From NCBI GenBank assembly GCA_038501625.1, contig JAZAYU010000061.1, positions 2,840,303 through 2,904,302 of the forward strand: a stretch of DNA of 64,000 bases. Direction: 5' to 3'. Shown here piece by piece: positions 10,802 through 22,716 of this stretch; the first letter of the stretch is position 1, and every line of letters starts with the position of its first letter. Under the pieces are notes generated by a model, which made no database searches, had not been told where the DNA came from, and saw nothing but the letters and a program-made list of their open reading frames with translations. This stretch comes from Corbicula japonica. Its lineage: Eukaryota > Mollusca > Bivalvia > Venerida > Cyrenidae. Made by a program: the position numbers and the translations under genes.

Positions 10802-12706
10802 AACAAGAGCTGTCAGAGGAGACAGCGTGCTCGACTATTCGAATCATTTGAAACAAATGCAATTTAAAGATTAAAACAATAACAACTATGGCCATACATT
10901 CATGTTCAATCAGCAAAAATATTAACAAGTGAATGGTAAGAGAGAAATTCATTTCAAATAACAGAAATAATTTCTGTGACCTTGACCTTGGACATACTGG
11001 CATGGGTAATATACCCAACACACTGCCTTGTCATGGTGAACATTTGTGCCAAGTTATTTTGAAAACCTTCCATTCAAAACAAAGTTATAGCCTGGACAAG
11101 AAAATTCTATTTTTAGTTACAGTGACCTTGACATTGGACCTACAGGCATGGGCATGGTAAGCAACACACCACATTGTCATGATGAACATTTGTGTCAAGT
11201 TATTTTGAAATCACTCTATTCCTAATGAAGTTACAGCCCTGACAAGAGAATTCTATTTTTAGTAACAGTGACCTTGACCTACAGGCATGGGCATGGTACG
11301 CAATACACCACCCTGTCATGGTTAACTTTTGTGTCAAGTTATTTTGAAATCCCTTCCATTTTTAATAAAGTTATAGCCCAGACAAGAAAATTCTATTTTT
11401 AGTAACAGTGACCTTGACCTTGGACCTTCAGGCCTGGGTATGTGCAGACACACTGCCGTGTCATAGTGAACCTTTGTGTAAAGTTATTTTGAAATCCCTC
11501 CATTCATAACAAAGTAACAGCCCAGACAAGAGAATTCTATTTTTAGTAAAAGTGACCTTGATCTTTGACCTACAGGCATGGTATGTGACACACTGCCCTG
11601 TCATAGTTAACATTTGTGTAAAGTTATTTTGAAATCCCTCCATTCATAACAAAGTTACAGCCTGGACAAGAAAATTCTATTTTTAGTAACAGTGACCTTG
11701 ACCTTGGATCTACAGAAATGGGTATAGCGTGGACATACCGCCTTGTCATAGTGAACCTTTGTGCCAAGTTATTTTGAAATCCCTCCATTCATAACGAAGT
11801 AACAGCTCGGACAAGAGAATTCTATTTTTAGTAACAGTGACCTTTACCTTGGACCTACAGGCCTGGTCATGTACGTGACACACCGTCTTGATATGGTGAA
11901 CAATAATACTAAGTTATTAAAAAATCCAATAGAAAACAACAAAGTTACAGAGCGGACACGATTTTGCAAGAAATTTCTATTTTTAGTAACAGTGACCTTG
12001 ACCTTGGACCTACAAGCATGGATATTGTACGCGACACACCGCCTTGTCAAGGTAAACATTTATGCCAAGTTATTTTGAAATCCCTCCATTCATAATGAAG
12101 TTAAGGCCCAAGTGTATATTTTGCTTTACACAAAATGTGAGTGAAAAAAGGGGCATAATTTAAAAAATATTGGATGCAGGGTTATGGGTCTTGTTGGTTA
12201 TGATGTAGATTTTGATAGTGAAAATATATTTCAAGTTTCAAGGCAATATCTTAATTAGTATTAAAGTTATGGGCAAATTGCTTAACACAAAATATAAGAT
12301 AAAGGGGCATAACTTGAAACATATTGACAGCAGAGTTGTGGGTCTTGTTGGTAATGATGTAGAATTTGATGGTGAATATATATTCCAAGTTTCAAGTTGA
12401 TATCTCAAGTAGTTTACAAGTTATGGACCAAGTGCATATTTTGCTTAACGCAAAATTTAAGTAAAAAAGGGGCATAACTTAAAAAGTATTTGTAGCAGAG
12501 TTATGGGTGTTGTTGGTAATGATGTAGAATTTCATGGTGAATATATATTTCAAGTTTCAAGTTGATATCGTAAGTAGTTTTCAAGTGATGGACCAAAGTG
12601 CATTTTTTGTTTAACGCATTTGTTTAACGGACGCCGACAGGAACGCCGACGCCGACACCGGGGCGAGTAGGATAGCTCCCCTATTCTTCGAATAGTCGAG
12701 CTAAAA
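10802..12706. mobile_element. Array element 1 (GCTCGACTATTCGAA termini)
   Basis: It opens with aacaagag plus a short hairpin (ctgtcagaggagacag) and closes in ctaaaaa. A perfect 15 bp inverted repeat, GCTCGACTATTCGAA, sits near each end (10829-10843 and 12687-12701). Between them are about eight 140-150 bp units (each with gtgaccttgacctt, 'caagttattttgaaatccct' and 'gaattctatttttagtaaca'), then about three units of 155-165 bp with aaaggggcataa. No protein is coded. The layout resembles non-autonomous Helitron/Helentron-type elements with central satellites known from bivalves; the class is inference. Confidence 0.75.
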
Positions 12707-14321
12707 ATAACTATAAATCTTGTCACTGTCATCATGGTCTTTTTTGGGAATCATATTAGAATAAGTTTCTCTTTTTCTATTTATGTGTTCTACTCATATA
12801 ACTGGAGAGAAAACAACTGGTGGCAAAATACAGACACTTGATGATGCAGCCTTCAATATCAAGGATTTGACTTAAAAAAACTGTCACTGTTTGATACTTG
12901 AAATCCATAGGCCATATATTGCTGAAGCAACAGAAAAAAAACAACTTATACCAGTATGCAATAAAATATGAAGGTGATAGCTAATGTGTGACCAAAATAT
13001 TGTTACTGTACTTCCATATACATATAGCCAGTATTAGTAAATGGGCAAAATTATTATAAAGGAAACAATACTATATTATTTAAAGTAAATCACTAATGTT
13101 TTTTCAATAACTATTCTGCTGGAGATGTAAAAAACAGCATATTGCAGAAGTCTGGATAATATTGCTGATCCGAATTCAGTTAAGATGCTGATACAGAAAC
13201 TAAACATCTGGTAAACACTGAAAATAATATAAGGACTGTGATCTTTGCAAGATTTAAAAAAAAACAAACTTGAGATAGTAAAATAATTGGGTATTTGTAA
13301 AACGATCTTGATATTTTCTGATGTCCACAGAATAAGAACAGCCAAAGAAAATACACATTTTCCCATGTGAAACAACTTCTATGGTATATTGCCACCTAAG
13401 TGCAAAAATTGTTTAACTTTCATAGTATAGCACATTGAAATAATAAGGAGTTATTTTGCACCTTATGTACAGTCCCTGTGTAAATGCATAAAAAATGATT
13501 ATTCATTGATAAGGATAATTATATAGATGGTTAAGTCTGTTAAACTATGGTTAATCTATTAAACCTTTAGTTTAAGGATGGTTTAGCTGTTAAACATATT
13601 AATAACACATTTCAATAACTACAATCCAAATAAAAAGATTCATTTATAAATTCATTTTGTTGCATTCAGTATTTTTCACCTATTTTAATATCTTCATTAA
13701 ACAAGTGATTACAGGTTATCCAGGATTAATAAATAATTAAAGATTCATAAAAGACATTAATAAATTTAGCACAAAGGTGTTTGACAGGACATTAATCCTA
13801 TGAAAACAATTGTTAAATAAAGCTGTAACAAAAATATGCACAAATACTTAAATCCAAATTATTAAATTTCATTGTCTCCTCTGCATCTCTAGTTTCCTCT
13901 GCATCTCTAGTTTCCACATAGTGACATAATGTCACAGTTCACTGACCACTCTGGTGTCCCCATGGCGAGTTATGACCTATTACATAACAGTTTGTCTTTG
14001 ATGCCACCATTTTCAATGTGATTAATGGTCTGATTACATAATCAAATCACCATTGACCACTCTTGTGTCTCAGTGTGATTACACAATTGGTCCAGTGATT
14101 TATGATCCTTCAAGTGACATGTATAATCTGTTAATGCTTTAATATAATCCCCTGTTTGATACTAACTTTTATTTCAATTTAAAATAAACTTCATCTTCAC
14201 TGACCTGATTACTTCAAAATTCAACTGCATTAATGGAAGAAATAATAGAATACTTTTCACTGTTCTTGTTATAAAATACATAATTAAAATCATGAAACAC
14301 TGAGGAATATAATTATAATGG
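12707..14321. other. AT-rich, no gene recognised
   Basis: Small structures only: repeated ttaaac/gtttaa motifs at 13530-13600 and a doubled cctctgcatctctagttt at 13876-13912. Confidence 0.4.
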
Positions 14322-14324
14322 TTA

Positions 14325-14549
14325 GGCCAGAGAAAATAAATTATTAGATACTCATCCGGATTTGGGGGGAAAAAGGGGCGGGTGGGCACTTTTTAATTTT
14401 TATTTTTTATTAACGAAATACCTAAAGGTTTTTCAGGATGGTCTAAAACGCGTTCTGTACGGAACAGAATGTTTTGATTTTTTTACCAATAAATATTTTG
14501 GGGGCGGGTGGTTTTGGACAGGGGCGGGCGGGGATATTTTTTTCTGGCC
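14325..14549. mobile_element. Tourist-like MITE with TTA target duplication
   Basis: The left end reads GGCCAGAGAAAATA; the right end, reverse complemented, reads GGCCAGAAAAAAATA. TTA flanks both sides (14322-14324 and 14550-14552). At 225 bp with a 3 bp TTA duplication it fits the PIF/Harbinger (Tourist) MITE class. The interior has two G-rich strings (ggggcgggtgggc and ggggcgggcgggg) that could form G-quadruplexes. It is nested inside the 9.6 kb element. Confidence 0.6.
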
Positions 14550-14552
14550 TTA

Positions 14553-15300
14553 CCAGAGTTGACCTAGGATGTTTACCAGAGGTGACCAAAGAGTAATAGT
14601 AGTTCACAAACGAAGCTGTTTGCGCAGAGGTGCAAATTTTAAGCCATATATGTGTTTTACACATGTCATAATTAATTAATTTGTAAACTGAAGTGATTTT
14701 TCTACTCAGTATCTGGGCTTTGGCATAATCTTATACTTAATCGCAGTATGTACGGAATCTAATTTAAGATAATTAAGTTCAAAACTGTTGTGTTCCTAAT
14801 GCTTCAGGTATTTGCAGGTTGGGGTTGAAAAGTTGCCAAGTATTGTTGTGGCCCATATATGGACAGATGGACTGGTAAAATTTGTGCAGTGCAGTGGTAG
14901 TCTGGTAGTGGACTGCCTTCCATCCAACTAGATGACATTTACTGACTACAGCACATAAATTTATAGGTTTCCTCGACAAATTAACAGGACAACCAATAAA
15001 CCATTGGCACTGAGTCAGTATAATCTTTTGTGGGAAGAAGAATCACGATTTTCCGAGACTGACCAAGTGTCTGACTTTGAACTTCATAAAGATTATTCAT
15101 TTAAAACGATTTCCAAATGATTATTTAGTCTTCGCTTCATGTATGTAAACTTCCATAGCCCTTCCGGTTAAATAATGGTATAAGGATCCCATGTAATCTT
15201 TTTAAAATGCACTTAAAATTGTCGTTTAATTTCCACTGTCGTCCATTTTTATAATTTTGACAGATCTGCGCTAAAAACCACGCGACCGGAACTACCTATA
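14553..15300. other. No gene recognised
   Basis: Interior sequence next to the right end of the Harbinger-type element. No open frame of coding character. Confidence 0.4.
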
Positions 15301-15471
15301 TTAGACTGTCTCACGGTTTTCCAAATCGTACGACCGATCGTAGTGAAAGTGCGATCGGCAAATCTGCGATGTGGTTAGTGAAACGGGTGTCTGTAAATCG
15401 TAGATCAGATCGCAGATTGATATCACAGCGTACGATACGATCCGATAGGGAATTATTGATGAAACGATCCC

Positions 15472-15640
15472 CTGGACTTTTAAGACATTCGTCTCGCCAG
15501 TTACAGACATATCTCGGCTAAATTTTGCTGCATCTTGAAGGACACTTTGATAGGCAGAATTTTCTTTCTTCGCCTACGAACTGTCTCATTAGACCCATAA
15601 ACTTCACAAAATTTAGTCAAATTTACTTTACGACCGAGTT
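15472..15640 (-). pseudogene. Mariner transposase, N-terminal side
   Basis: Minus-strand frames give MSVTGETNVLKVQ at the junction, the linker before the second helix-turn-helix. Upstream, degenerate residues (FTKFCEVYGSNETVRRRRK) could be the first helix-turn-helix. The terminal codons KVQ run straight into DFINGDDRYT at 5847 once the 9.6 kb insertion and one target copy are removed. No start codon is identifiable. Confidence 0.55.
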
Positions 15641-17635
15641 TTGTGCTAAATTTTTTAGAGCTCTAATTTCTTTAACATTCTCAACCCATCCCGTTTTTCT
15701 AACATTTTTTACAACTAACTACTGGTTCTATCAAAATTATGATTACGTTAAAACAGCGTTGAGCTGTAGTCCTCGTGTTTAAAGCGTTGAACAGGTGTTG
15801 AAAAGCGATAATCGGACGTGTCAAATTCCAAGCGTTATCGCGCGTTGGGAAAACATTCAGTACATTTAAAACAACCCCCCGTAGATATATATTCTATCCA
15901 CGTGTTAAAAAGTCGGCGTTTTATAAATATTTTAACAGGAATAATTAATTAATCCCAGAAATGCTGATAAAAACCAGGTGCGACTACTCATAATTACAGA
16001 TTTTTTTTCTGTTCAACCATTTTTGCGAGTTTAGATCTAGTACCAAACAGACCATTAAGATTGATAAAAATGTAGCGTGTAGCTGTATCTGTAGGCACAC
16101 TGAATTGTTACTTTAAAGAACAAATTGAACATTATTAACCTTCTACTCTGCGGATACACATTATTCACATGATCGGCAAGTGAAGATTAAGACCAGCGCT
16201 TGCGAAATCTTCTGTTTTGTTATATGGGGCGAATCACGGGAAAAGGTTCATTCGGGCATTTGACGTCACTTCTTGAAATGACGTCATTAAGTTGAGCAGA
16301 TGACATTACTTATCATGCATTTCGCGGTAAAAATAAAATTATGTTGTCAAAATGTGTAACCAAATTGCCAATATATTATGCGAAAATAATAGATAAATGT
16401 AAGATCTTTCCAAATATAGCAACAACTAAAATGTCTAAAAATATGACCGAATGCACCTTTTCCCATGACGCGCCCCATATGTTCTGATAAATATTGACTT
16501 TCTAAGTGCAATTTTTGTATGTTACTCGTAAAATATGAGCACTTCTTATAACGTTTAAGATTCATTAAATAAAAGATTTAAAGAAAAAGCAAAGTCGGTG
16601 CAGTTTACATTTGATTTTTTTAATGTTTTAATCTGAGCAAAGTGCAAGAAACGGAAACATATCGCACACTTTTGTCAAGCTTAAAAGTTTTCCCAAAATA
16701 TTGCTGGCTAGCGCTTTTCTTACATAACTTATCATTTTGTGATTTTCAGAAATATTCCTGTCTGATTGTTCCATCTTCTACCATTAGGCCCTATCAAACA
16801 CTTTATACAAAATTTTTGCTAAGGAAGCAGATGAAATTACTAGAAACATTTTCACATGTCATAGTTTACTATATAACACAAAAAACTATGACTGACTCGA
16901 TTTGTCACCAAAACGTAAGGACAACTTCAAGCTTACCCTTGCTTTAATATTTTCTGCACATTTTTACAACTTTTTAGTATTATGGCTTAAGCAACTGTGT
17001 GCGAATGTAACATAAATCTGTACGTTAAGTTCTCTTTTGACAGGTTATTTGACCTCTTTGTACTGAGTTTAATCGATTTTGAATACAAGTTCATGGGCAA
17101 GCTTAAGTAAAAAAAAAACAACGTCGATGCCCCTATTAACCGAGTTTTTTTAATATGACAAAATATACATGGACAAAAAGTAATCAAATTAGAACCAATA
17201 AATAATTCTTTTTGTAGCTGCAAATTGTCGTATTAAACCTCGCATAAGCAAATTCACACAAATGACCTGCTGCTAGGGCAAGTTAATGTTTACACAAGGG
17301 ATAAAGTACGCAGGGGTAACTTTCAAGACGATTACGGTTTTCCAGTTTCACGATCTCCCTAGGGAGTAAATTTTGCATATTTTATGGCGTTTGATAGACA
17401 CGTTTAGACGATATATTCACATATTGTTCAAACCAAAGTTTAATTTGAAGTTCAAGAAATTTAAATAAAAACATAAAGCGAGTCAGTTGAATTGTTCTAT
17501 TATTTTCTCGTTTTTTACGGCAAACCCATTCTTTTATCTGGGAACCATACGCCGCTGAACATGGAATGTTATTAATCTGAAAATATCTCATTGAAGGTTC
17601 CATGTTCACCGCCATATGGATAAAAATTCTACTGT
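15641..17635. other. Unassigned, no gene recognised
   Basis: ORFs of 101 and 78 codons (16642-16947 plus, 16987-17223 minus) have no motif and A/T-driven composition. A pair of CRE-type octamers is listed separately. Confidence 0.4.
16261..16286. promoter_or_regulatory. Two perfect CRE octamers
   Basis: TGACGTCA occurs at 16261-16268 and 16279-16286, 18 bp start to start. This is the full palindromic CREB/ATF site. No promoter or gene start is visible nearby, so function is unsupported. Confidence 0.3.
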
Positions 17636-17639
17636 TTAC

Positions 17640-17840
17640 TGTTATTGGTGTAAATATTGAGCTGCGCTCAACCCAGGGCTAGGATGCATGGGCAGTAATA
17701 AACATTTCCATTACTGTCTATGAACAGGCTCAATCAAACCGAGCCTGCAATATTTTCATATTTGTCGTGGTCGAGGGTCTTCAAAATTCCTTTTTCATCT
17801 ATTTTTATATTTACACTTTCAATCAATACCTTACCACTGA
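17640..17840 (+). repeat. Fam-C copy
   Basis: Carries gagctgcgctcaaccc, ccattactgtctatgaacag, ggctcaatcaaaccgagcc and tcatatttgtcg...ggtcttcaaaattccttttt. Partners are 20-130 (inverted) and 24190-24340 (direct). The 17 bp ggctcaatcaaaccgagcc is itself a hairpin. Confidence 0.6.
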
Positions 17841-18035
17841 GAAAATTAGGGATAACAAGGTGAATGTAACTATATATGTGACTATTGGAATATAAACATT
17901 TGAGGGTGTTTTGAAGCCTCGGTATAAATTAAAAAACAAATTAACATTATATCTAACCTGTCAAAGAAATACATAATCGCTAGCAACTAGTACATGAAGA
18001 AAACAAAAGAAATCATATTTGTAATATATATTTCA

Positions 18036-18393
18036 GGACATTGATGGAATAATTGAGAAGGGATTCAAAGAAACCTCATTCGGATTCTAGAAGGTCACAA
18101 GTGCATCTAAACCAAATATTTTCAGAAACTGTACTTGGAAGACAATTGTGAAGAAAATTGACACGAAAAAGATAATGCCTGTAGCTCAAGTGAAGAGCAA
18201 ATGTTCCATCATGTATGTGTGTAAAGGGGGTAATAGTCAAGTTAAGATTGTAACAAAAAAGTCACAGCTGAACACGAAAATTCATAAACACCTATCCAAA
18301 GTTTCTCAAAAATTCATAATTTCAACAGACAGATCAAAGCTAAGGCAACTGTCCCCTACTGCTACGACTTTAGCCTACACATTGGTTACATAG
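18036..18393 (+). pseudogene. Unrecognised degenerate coding block
   Basis: After an acceptor-like tttcag a frame reads DIDGIIEKGFKETSFGF then a stop. A following frame reads VKKIDTKKIMPVAQVKSKC, then a Lys/Ser/Thr-rich stretch to a TAG at 18391-18393. The composition is protein-like, but I do not recognise a family. It lies just upstream of a Harbinger terminus and could be transposon-derived. Confidence 0.3.
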
Positions 18394-18496
18394 CAATGTG
18401 CTGCTGTTTAGAAGGCTGTAAAACAACACGATGTACCTATTTCTACCTTGCGAGACAGGGAATAAGTTTCAGTTGTCTGAGTCACATACATACCAG

Positions 18497-18762
18497 TGGA
18501 TCGTTTTATAATTAACTGCCGATCGTATCGCACGCTGCGATTCGATTTCAATCTGCGACAACTAATTAAGAATAGATACCCACCACAAATAAAAAAACGA
18601 AACAAAAACCAAAAAAACTGGTCAAATGAGGAGACCGTCGTTTTCGTTGACCAGATGGTTGGCAATATCGAGCGGGTCAATGTATCGTTTGGATCTTCAT
18701 TCAGACCGGATCGAATTCTGGAAAGAGACAACCTTAGCGTACGCATTAAAATGAACTTTCAT
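18497..18762 (+). mobile_element. Harbinger-type end with Myb/SANT-like fragment
   Basis: Positions 18497-18560 (ggatcgttttataattaac ... cgatcgtatcgcacgctg) align with the reverse complement of the right end of the 9.6 kb element at 15410-15471. The frame from 18496 then encodes KKRNKNQKNWSNEETVVFVD, whose NWSNEET start resembles the W-(S/T)-x-E-E-T helix of Myb/SANT or MADF DNA-binding domains carried by Harbinger elements. It ends where a Fam-A upstream block begins. Only one terminus is present. Confidence 0.5.
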
Positions 18763-18775
18763 CTTTGCAGAGAAA

Positions 18776-19605
18776 AACTTTTAAAACAAGGTTATCGGTA
18801 TCATATATTAAGGAAAACGTTTTGCAAGTTTTATTGCCGATACGGGGTTTAAATTCAAAAATACGGGTGAAGTTTAAAACCACTATTGCAACAAGGTATT
18901 ACACAGCCAGTTTTTTTATGGATATTCAATTTGTAAACTTAAGAAAATAACAGGCAATATTAATTAACCCAGCTAAATCGTAAAAACCATCTGTAAATTC
19001 AAAATCTGCAGGTCTGGTGATTAACCCATCCACAATTGACAGCTATGCTAACCTCTTTAGTTGCACGACGGTGGTAGGGGTTTGAGAGTTTGTGAAGGTT
19101 TATGGGGAAATCTTTTCGTTAAAGAACCTAGAAGCCCGATTTGTTTCTTTTATCCCTGTCAGAGTGTTCTTGCTAATTTGATTCCAGGGACTCTGGATTC
19201 GGCAAGATCATCGAGCACTCGCCCATTTTGCTTTGAAATGCTATTAGCTTCTTATGTTTTATATGTTTGTGCGCTTTTGCACGAACATTGTTAAGCTGAT
19301 GGGCGAGTTGGAGATATTTTACCAAGACAACTGGTTTGTTGATATGAGAACCCGTTGGGGGCAAGTGTGAGGTTGGTGCACCCTAGAACCTGGTTTAACC
19401 CCCCAGTGGCAATTTGTTTTGCCACTGACCGTTCCAAGGCGGTAACACCAAGGGTTGTCTATGTCGTTGATTGTGGCGTCTTATTTGGATTGACATACTT
19501 ATAACAACATGCGCTCTTTTCCTTTTCTTTTTTTCGCTGCGTGGGGAGGCTGTGCTTTGTGAGTGTGGCGATTCCTGATAAAAAGCATATTTAACCTTTT
19601 TCATA
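18776..19605 (+). repeat. Fam-A copy A2, among the longest
   Basis: It starts in the aaaacaaggttatcggta block, continues through ggtctggtgattaaccc, ggtggtaggggtttgagag and gcaagtgtgaggttggtgca. The B-box-like ggtttaaccccc, tttgtggcgtc and the 3' end gtgtggcgattcctgat follow. Nearly co-linear with 35556-36353. Confidence 0.7.
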
Positions 19606-20185
19606 CAAAAGCCGTTTTTTGGCAAATGCCTAAAAACCATTGTGTCACCGTACATCTAGAAGCGTACATAAATCTCTCGATGGCAAAATCGTTCCCTTTG
19701 TTTTGCAAATGTCTATTGGCCTTTGTCACCGTACACCTAGCAGTGTACATAAATCTCTCGATGGAAAGCTTGTGTGTCTGTATTTATAATGTATTCATTG
19801 GGTATTGGCTTCATTATGACTGGTTCCAGTAAGCATTTAAGTATACTCAACAAAAAATAAGAAGCATTTACTGTAAATGCTTATATTCTCATTAAGGTAT
19901 TTTCATTTAATAAGGAACACGTTTAATAGTGTTAGATTATTCAATCTCGGTTGTTTTTAAGTTAAATTTCTCATTAACATAATATTCCACATCAAGCACA
20001 ATGCAACTATCCATTAAAAAACAATTAACAAAGGATATAAAACACTAAATTTTAAATTGAAAGAGAGGTAGTTGAAAATGGTTGAAAGGGAGATAGTTGA
20101 AAATGGTTCCGATTTTTAGCGGTGTGTTATCATGACAGTGTGTTTTATAAAGAGTGCTTTGTTATTTAATTTACCGCACAAACTT
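19606..20185. repeat. Short tandem duplication in otherwise empty DNA
   Basis: tgtcaccgtacatctag...gtacataaatctctcgatgg at 19641-19684 recurs at 19725-19763, a period of about 83 bp. A second small duplication (gagatagttgaaaatggtt) is at 20065-20107. No gene seen. Confidence 0.6.
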
Positions 20186-20440
20186 GAACAAGAGCTGTCA
20201 CTTGAAATTGCCTTTTTTCTACCGAAATGCAACTTTGAAATCGAATTGGTAGTAAATATGTAGTAAAAATATGCCTGTGGAGATGAAGCATACTGCATGC
20301 ATATAATGTGAAAGATGGAAAGGACCATTTGTTAAAAGTCTGTTGTTGTGAAGTTTCAATGAAATCCCCTAAGTGGTTTTGGAGATTAGACATGGACAAG
20401 ATTTTAATATAGAGGTTAAATAGAAAAGACTAAGAGCCCA
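20186..20440 (+). repeat. Fragments of two array-element families
   Basis: aacaagagctgtcacttg at 20188 matches the start of array element 1. gaagtttcaatgaaatccc and tggacaagattttaatatag match the element at 22717-23177. Confidence 0.5.
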
Positions 20441-20449
20441 TAACCCTTG

Positions 20450-22716
20450 CAACAAGAGGGTCCATAGGACCCTGGGTCGCTGTCCTGTCAACAACTGCTC
20501 AATGGTTACAAGAGTTGTGTGCAAGTTTGGTAAAATCAAGTCAAAAATAAAGCTGCTATTGAAGAGAAAAGGTCAAAAAGCTTACTTTGGCTTTCAAGGG
20601 CCATAACTCTGGAACCCATTATGGAATCTAGCTGGTTCCTAGGAACCTAGATCTTATACTAGTATCTCAAGTATTGTAGTCTAATTAAATTCAAATAAAA
20701 AATGAAGCTGATATTGTGCAGAGAAGGTCGAAATAGTTAATTTCTGCATTTTCAAGGTCCATAACTCTGGAACCCATAATGCAATATTGCAATTTCAAGA
20801 AAGGAACCAATATCTTATCGTAATGAAAGTGAAGATCAGCTCAAAATTAAGACCACTAGTGTGCAGACAAGCTTTTATTGTAACTTGACCTAGTGCCCTA
20901 GTTTTCAAGGTCACATGACCCAGTTTCGTACTTGAGATAAACATTCTGACCAAGCTTGAAAGAGGATCAAAATTAAGACCGCTTGAGTGCTGACAAGCTT
21001 TTTTATAATTTGACCTAGTGACCTTGTTTTCAAGGTCACATGACCCAGTTTCGAACTTGTACTAGATATCATTAAGATAAACATTCGGACTAAGCTTGAA
21101 GAAGATCAGCCCATAACTAAGACCGCTATAGTGCGAACAAGCTTATTTCTATAATTCGACCTAGTGACCTAGTTTTCATGGTCACGTGACCCAGTTACGA
21201 ACATAGCCTAGATATCATAAAGATAGACATTTTGACCAAGTTTGAAGATCCCACCAAAATTAAGACTGTAAGAGTACGGACAAGCTTTTTCTATATTTGA
21301 CCTTTTGACCTAGTTTTCAAGGTCGCATGACTTAGTTTCGAACTTGACCTAGATATCATTGAGATAAACATTTTATCAAAGTTTGAAGAAGATCTAAACA
21401 AAATTAAGACCGCTAGAGTGCGGACAAGCTTTTTCTAATATTTGACCTAGATTTCAATGACATGACCCAGTTTAGCACTTGACCTAGATATCATTGATAT
21501 AAACATTCTGACCAAGTTAATAGAGGATGCCACCACAATGAGGACAACTAGAGTGCGAATAGGTATTTCTTTAATATGACCTTGTGCCCTAGTTTACAAG
21601 GTCACGTGACCCAGTTACGAACATGACCTAGAAATCATTTAAATAATAAAAATTCTGACCAAGTTTGAAAAAGATTGGAACAATATTAAGACTGTAAGAG
21701 TACGGACAAGCTTTTTCTATAATTTGACCTTGTGACCTAGTTTTCAAGGTCACATGACCCACTTTCAAATTTGACCTAGATATCATTGAGATAAACATTT
21801 TTATTAAGTTAGAAGAAGATTGGACCAAAATTAAGACCTCTAGAGTGCGGACAAGCTTTTTCTATAATTTGACTAAGTGACCTAGATTTCAATGTAACAT
21901 GACCCAGTTACGAACTCGACCTAGATATCATTGATATAAACATTCTGACCAAAGTTTAAAGAAGATCGGATAAAAATTAAGACCGCTAGAGAGTGATACT
22001 TAACCTAGGAATCACTGAGATAAACATTCTGACCAAGTTTAAAGAGGATGCCACCAAAATTAAGACCGCTAAAGTGCAAATAAGCTTTTCTTTAATTTGA
22101 CCTAGTGACCTAGTTTTAAGGGTCACATGACCCAGTTACAAACCTGACCTACACATCATTGAGATAAACATTCTGACCAAGTTTAAAGTTCAGACCAAAA
22201 TTAAGACCGCTAGAGTGCAAATAGGATTTTCCTTTAATTTGACCTAGTGACCTAGTTTTCAAGGTCACGTGACCCAAATACGAACATGACCTAGATATCA
22301 TTGAGATTAACATTCTGACCAAGTTTGAAGACGTTCCCACCAAAATTAAGACAGGTAGAGTGCAGACAAGCTTTTTTTTGACCTAGTGACCTAGATTGAA
22401 GGGTCACATGACTCAGTTACGAACTTGACCTAGATATCATTGAAATAAACATTATGACCAAGTTTAAAGATCGCACCTAAATTAAGACCGCTAGAGTGCG
22501 GACAATCTTTTTCTATAATTTGACCTTGTGACCTAGTTTCCAAGGTCACATGACCCAGTTACGAACTCGACCTAGATATAATTGATATAAACATTCTGAC
22601 CAAGTTTAGATAAAAATTAAGACCGCTAGAGTGTTGACAACAATTATTAACGGACGCGGGACAAAAGGCGATCACAAAAGCTCACCCTGTCACTATGTGA
22701 CAGATGAGTTAAAAAA
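20450..22716 (+). mobile_element. Array element 2, about 12 minisatellite units
   Basis: It opens with aacaagagggtccataggaccct, an aacaagag start plus hairpin. It closes with aaaagctcaccctgtcactatgtgacag and gagttaaaaa. After a 400 bp leader with 'ggccataactctggaaccc' come about twelve 140-150 bp units, each holding gacctagtgacctagttttcaaggtcacatgaccc, cctagatatcattgagataa and gaccgctagagtgcggacaa. Terminal motifs match array element 8 (50363-51826, inverted), whose internal units are unrelated. Non-coding. Confidence 0.75.

Larger units (their letters stand above)
5848..15471. mobile_element. PIF/Harbinger-type DNA transposon, 9.6 kb, nested in mariner
   Basis: The left end reads GGGTCGTTTCATCAA. 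The right end, reverse complemented, reads GGGATCGTTTCATCAA. Both are followed by subterminal repeats of gtacgaccgatcg/gatcgtacg type. The target duplication is CTG or CTGG (5844-5847 and 15472-15475; the G/C run leaves one base ambiguous). Harbinger elements typically have GGG.. termini with TTTCA and 3 bp TWA/CWG duplications. Taking out the insert joins the mariner codons K-V-Q to D-F-I-N-G in frame. No intact DDE transposase is visible inside; it has taken up an array element (10802-12706) and a smaller MITE (14325-14549). Confidence 0.65.

Noticed and set aside
10791..12059. Several 60-76 codon ORFs in array element 1
   Set aside because: They recur in step with the tandem units on both strands, so they are by-products of the repeat, not genes.
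20450..22716. Regular repeats that might suggest a CRISPR array
   Set aside because: Units are contiguous, 140-150 bp and diverged, with no 25-40 bp repeat/spacer pattern and no cas genes. This is a eukaryotic minisatellite.
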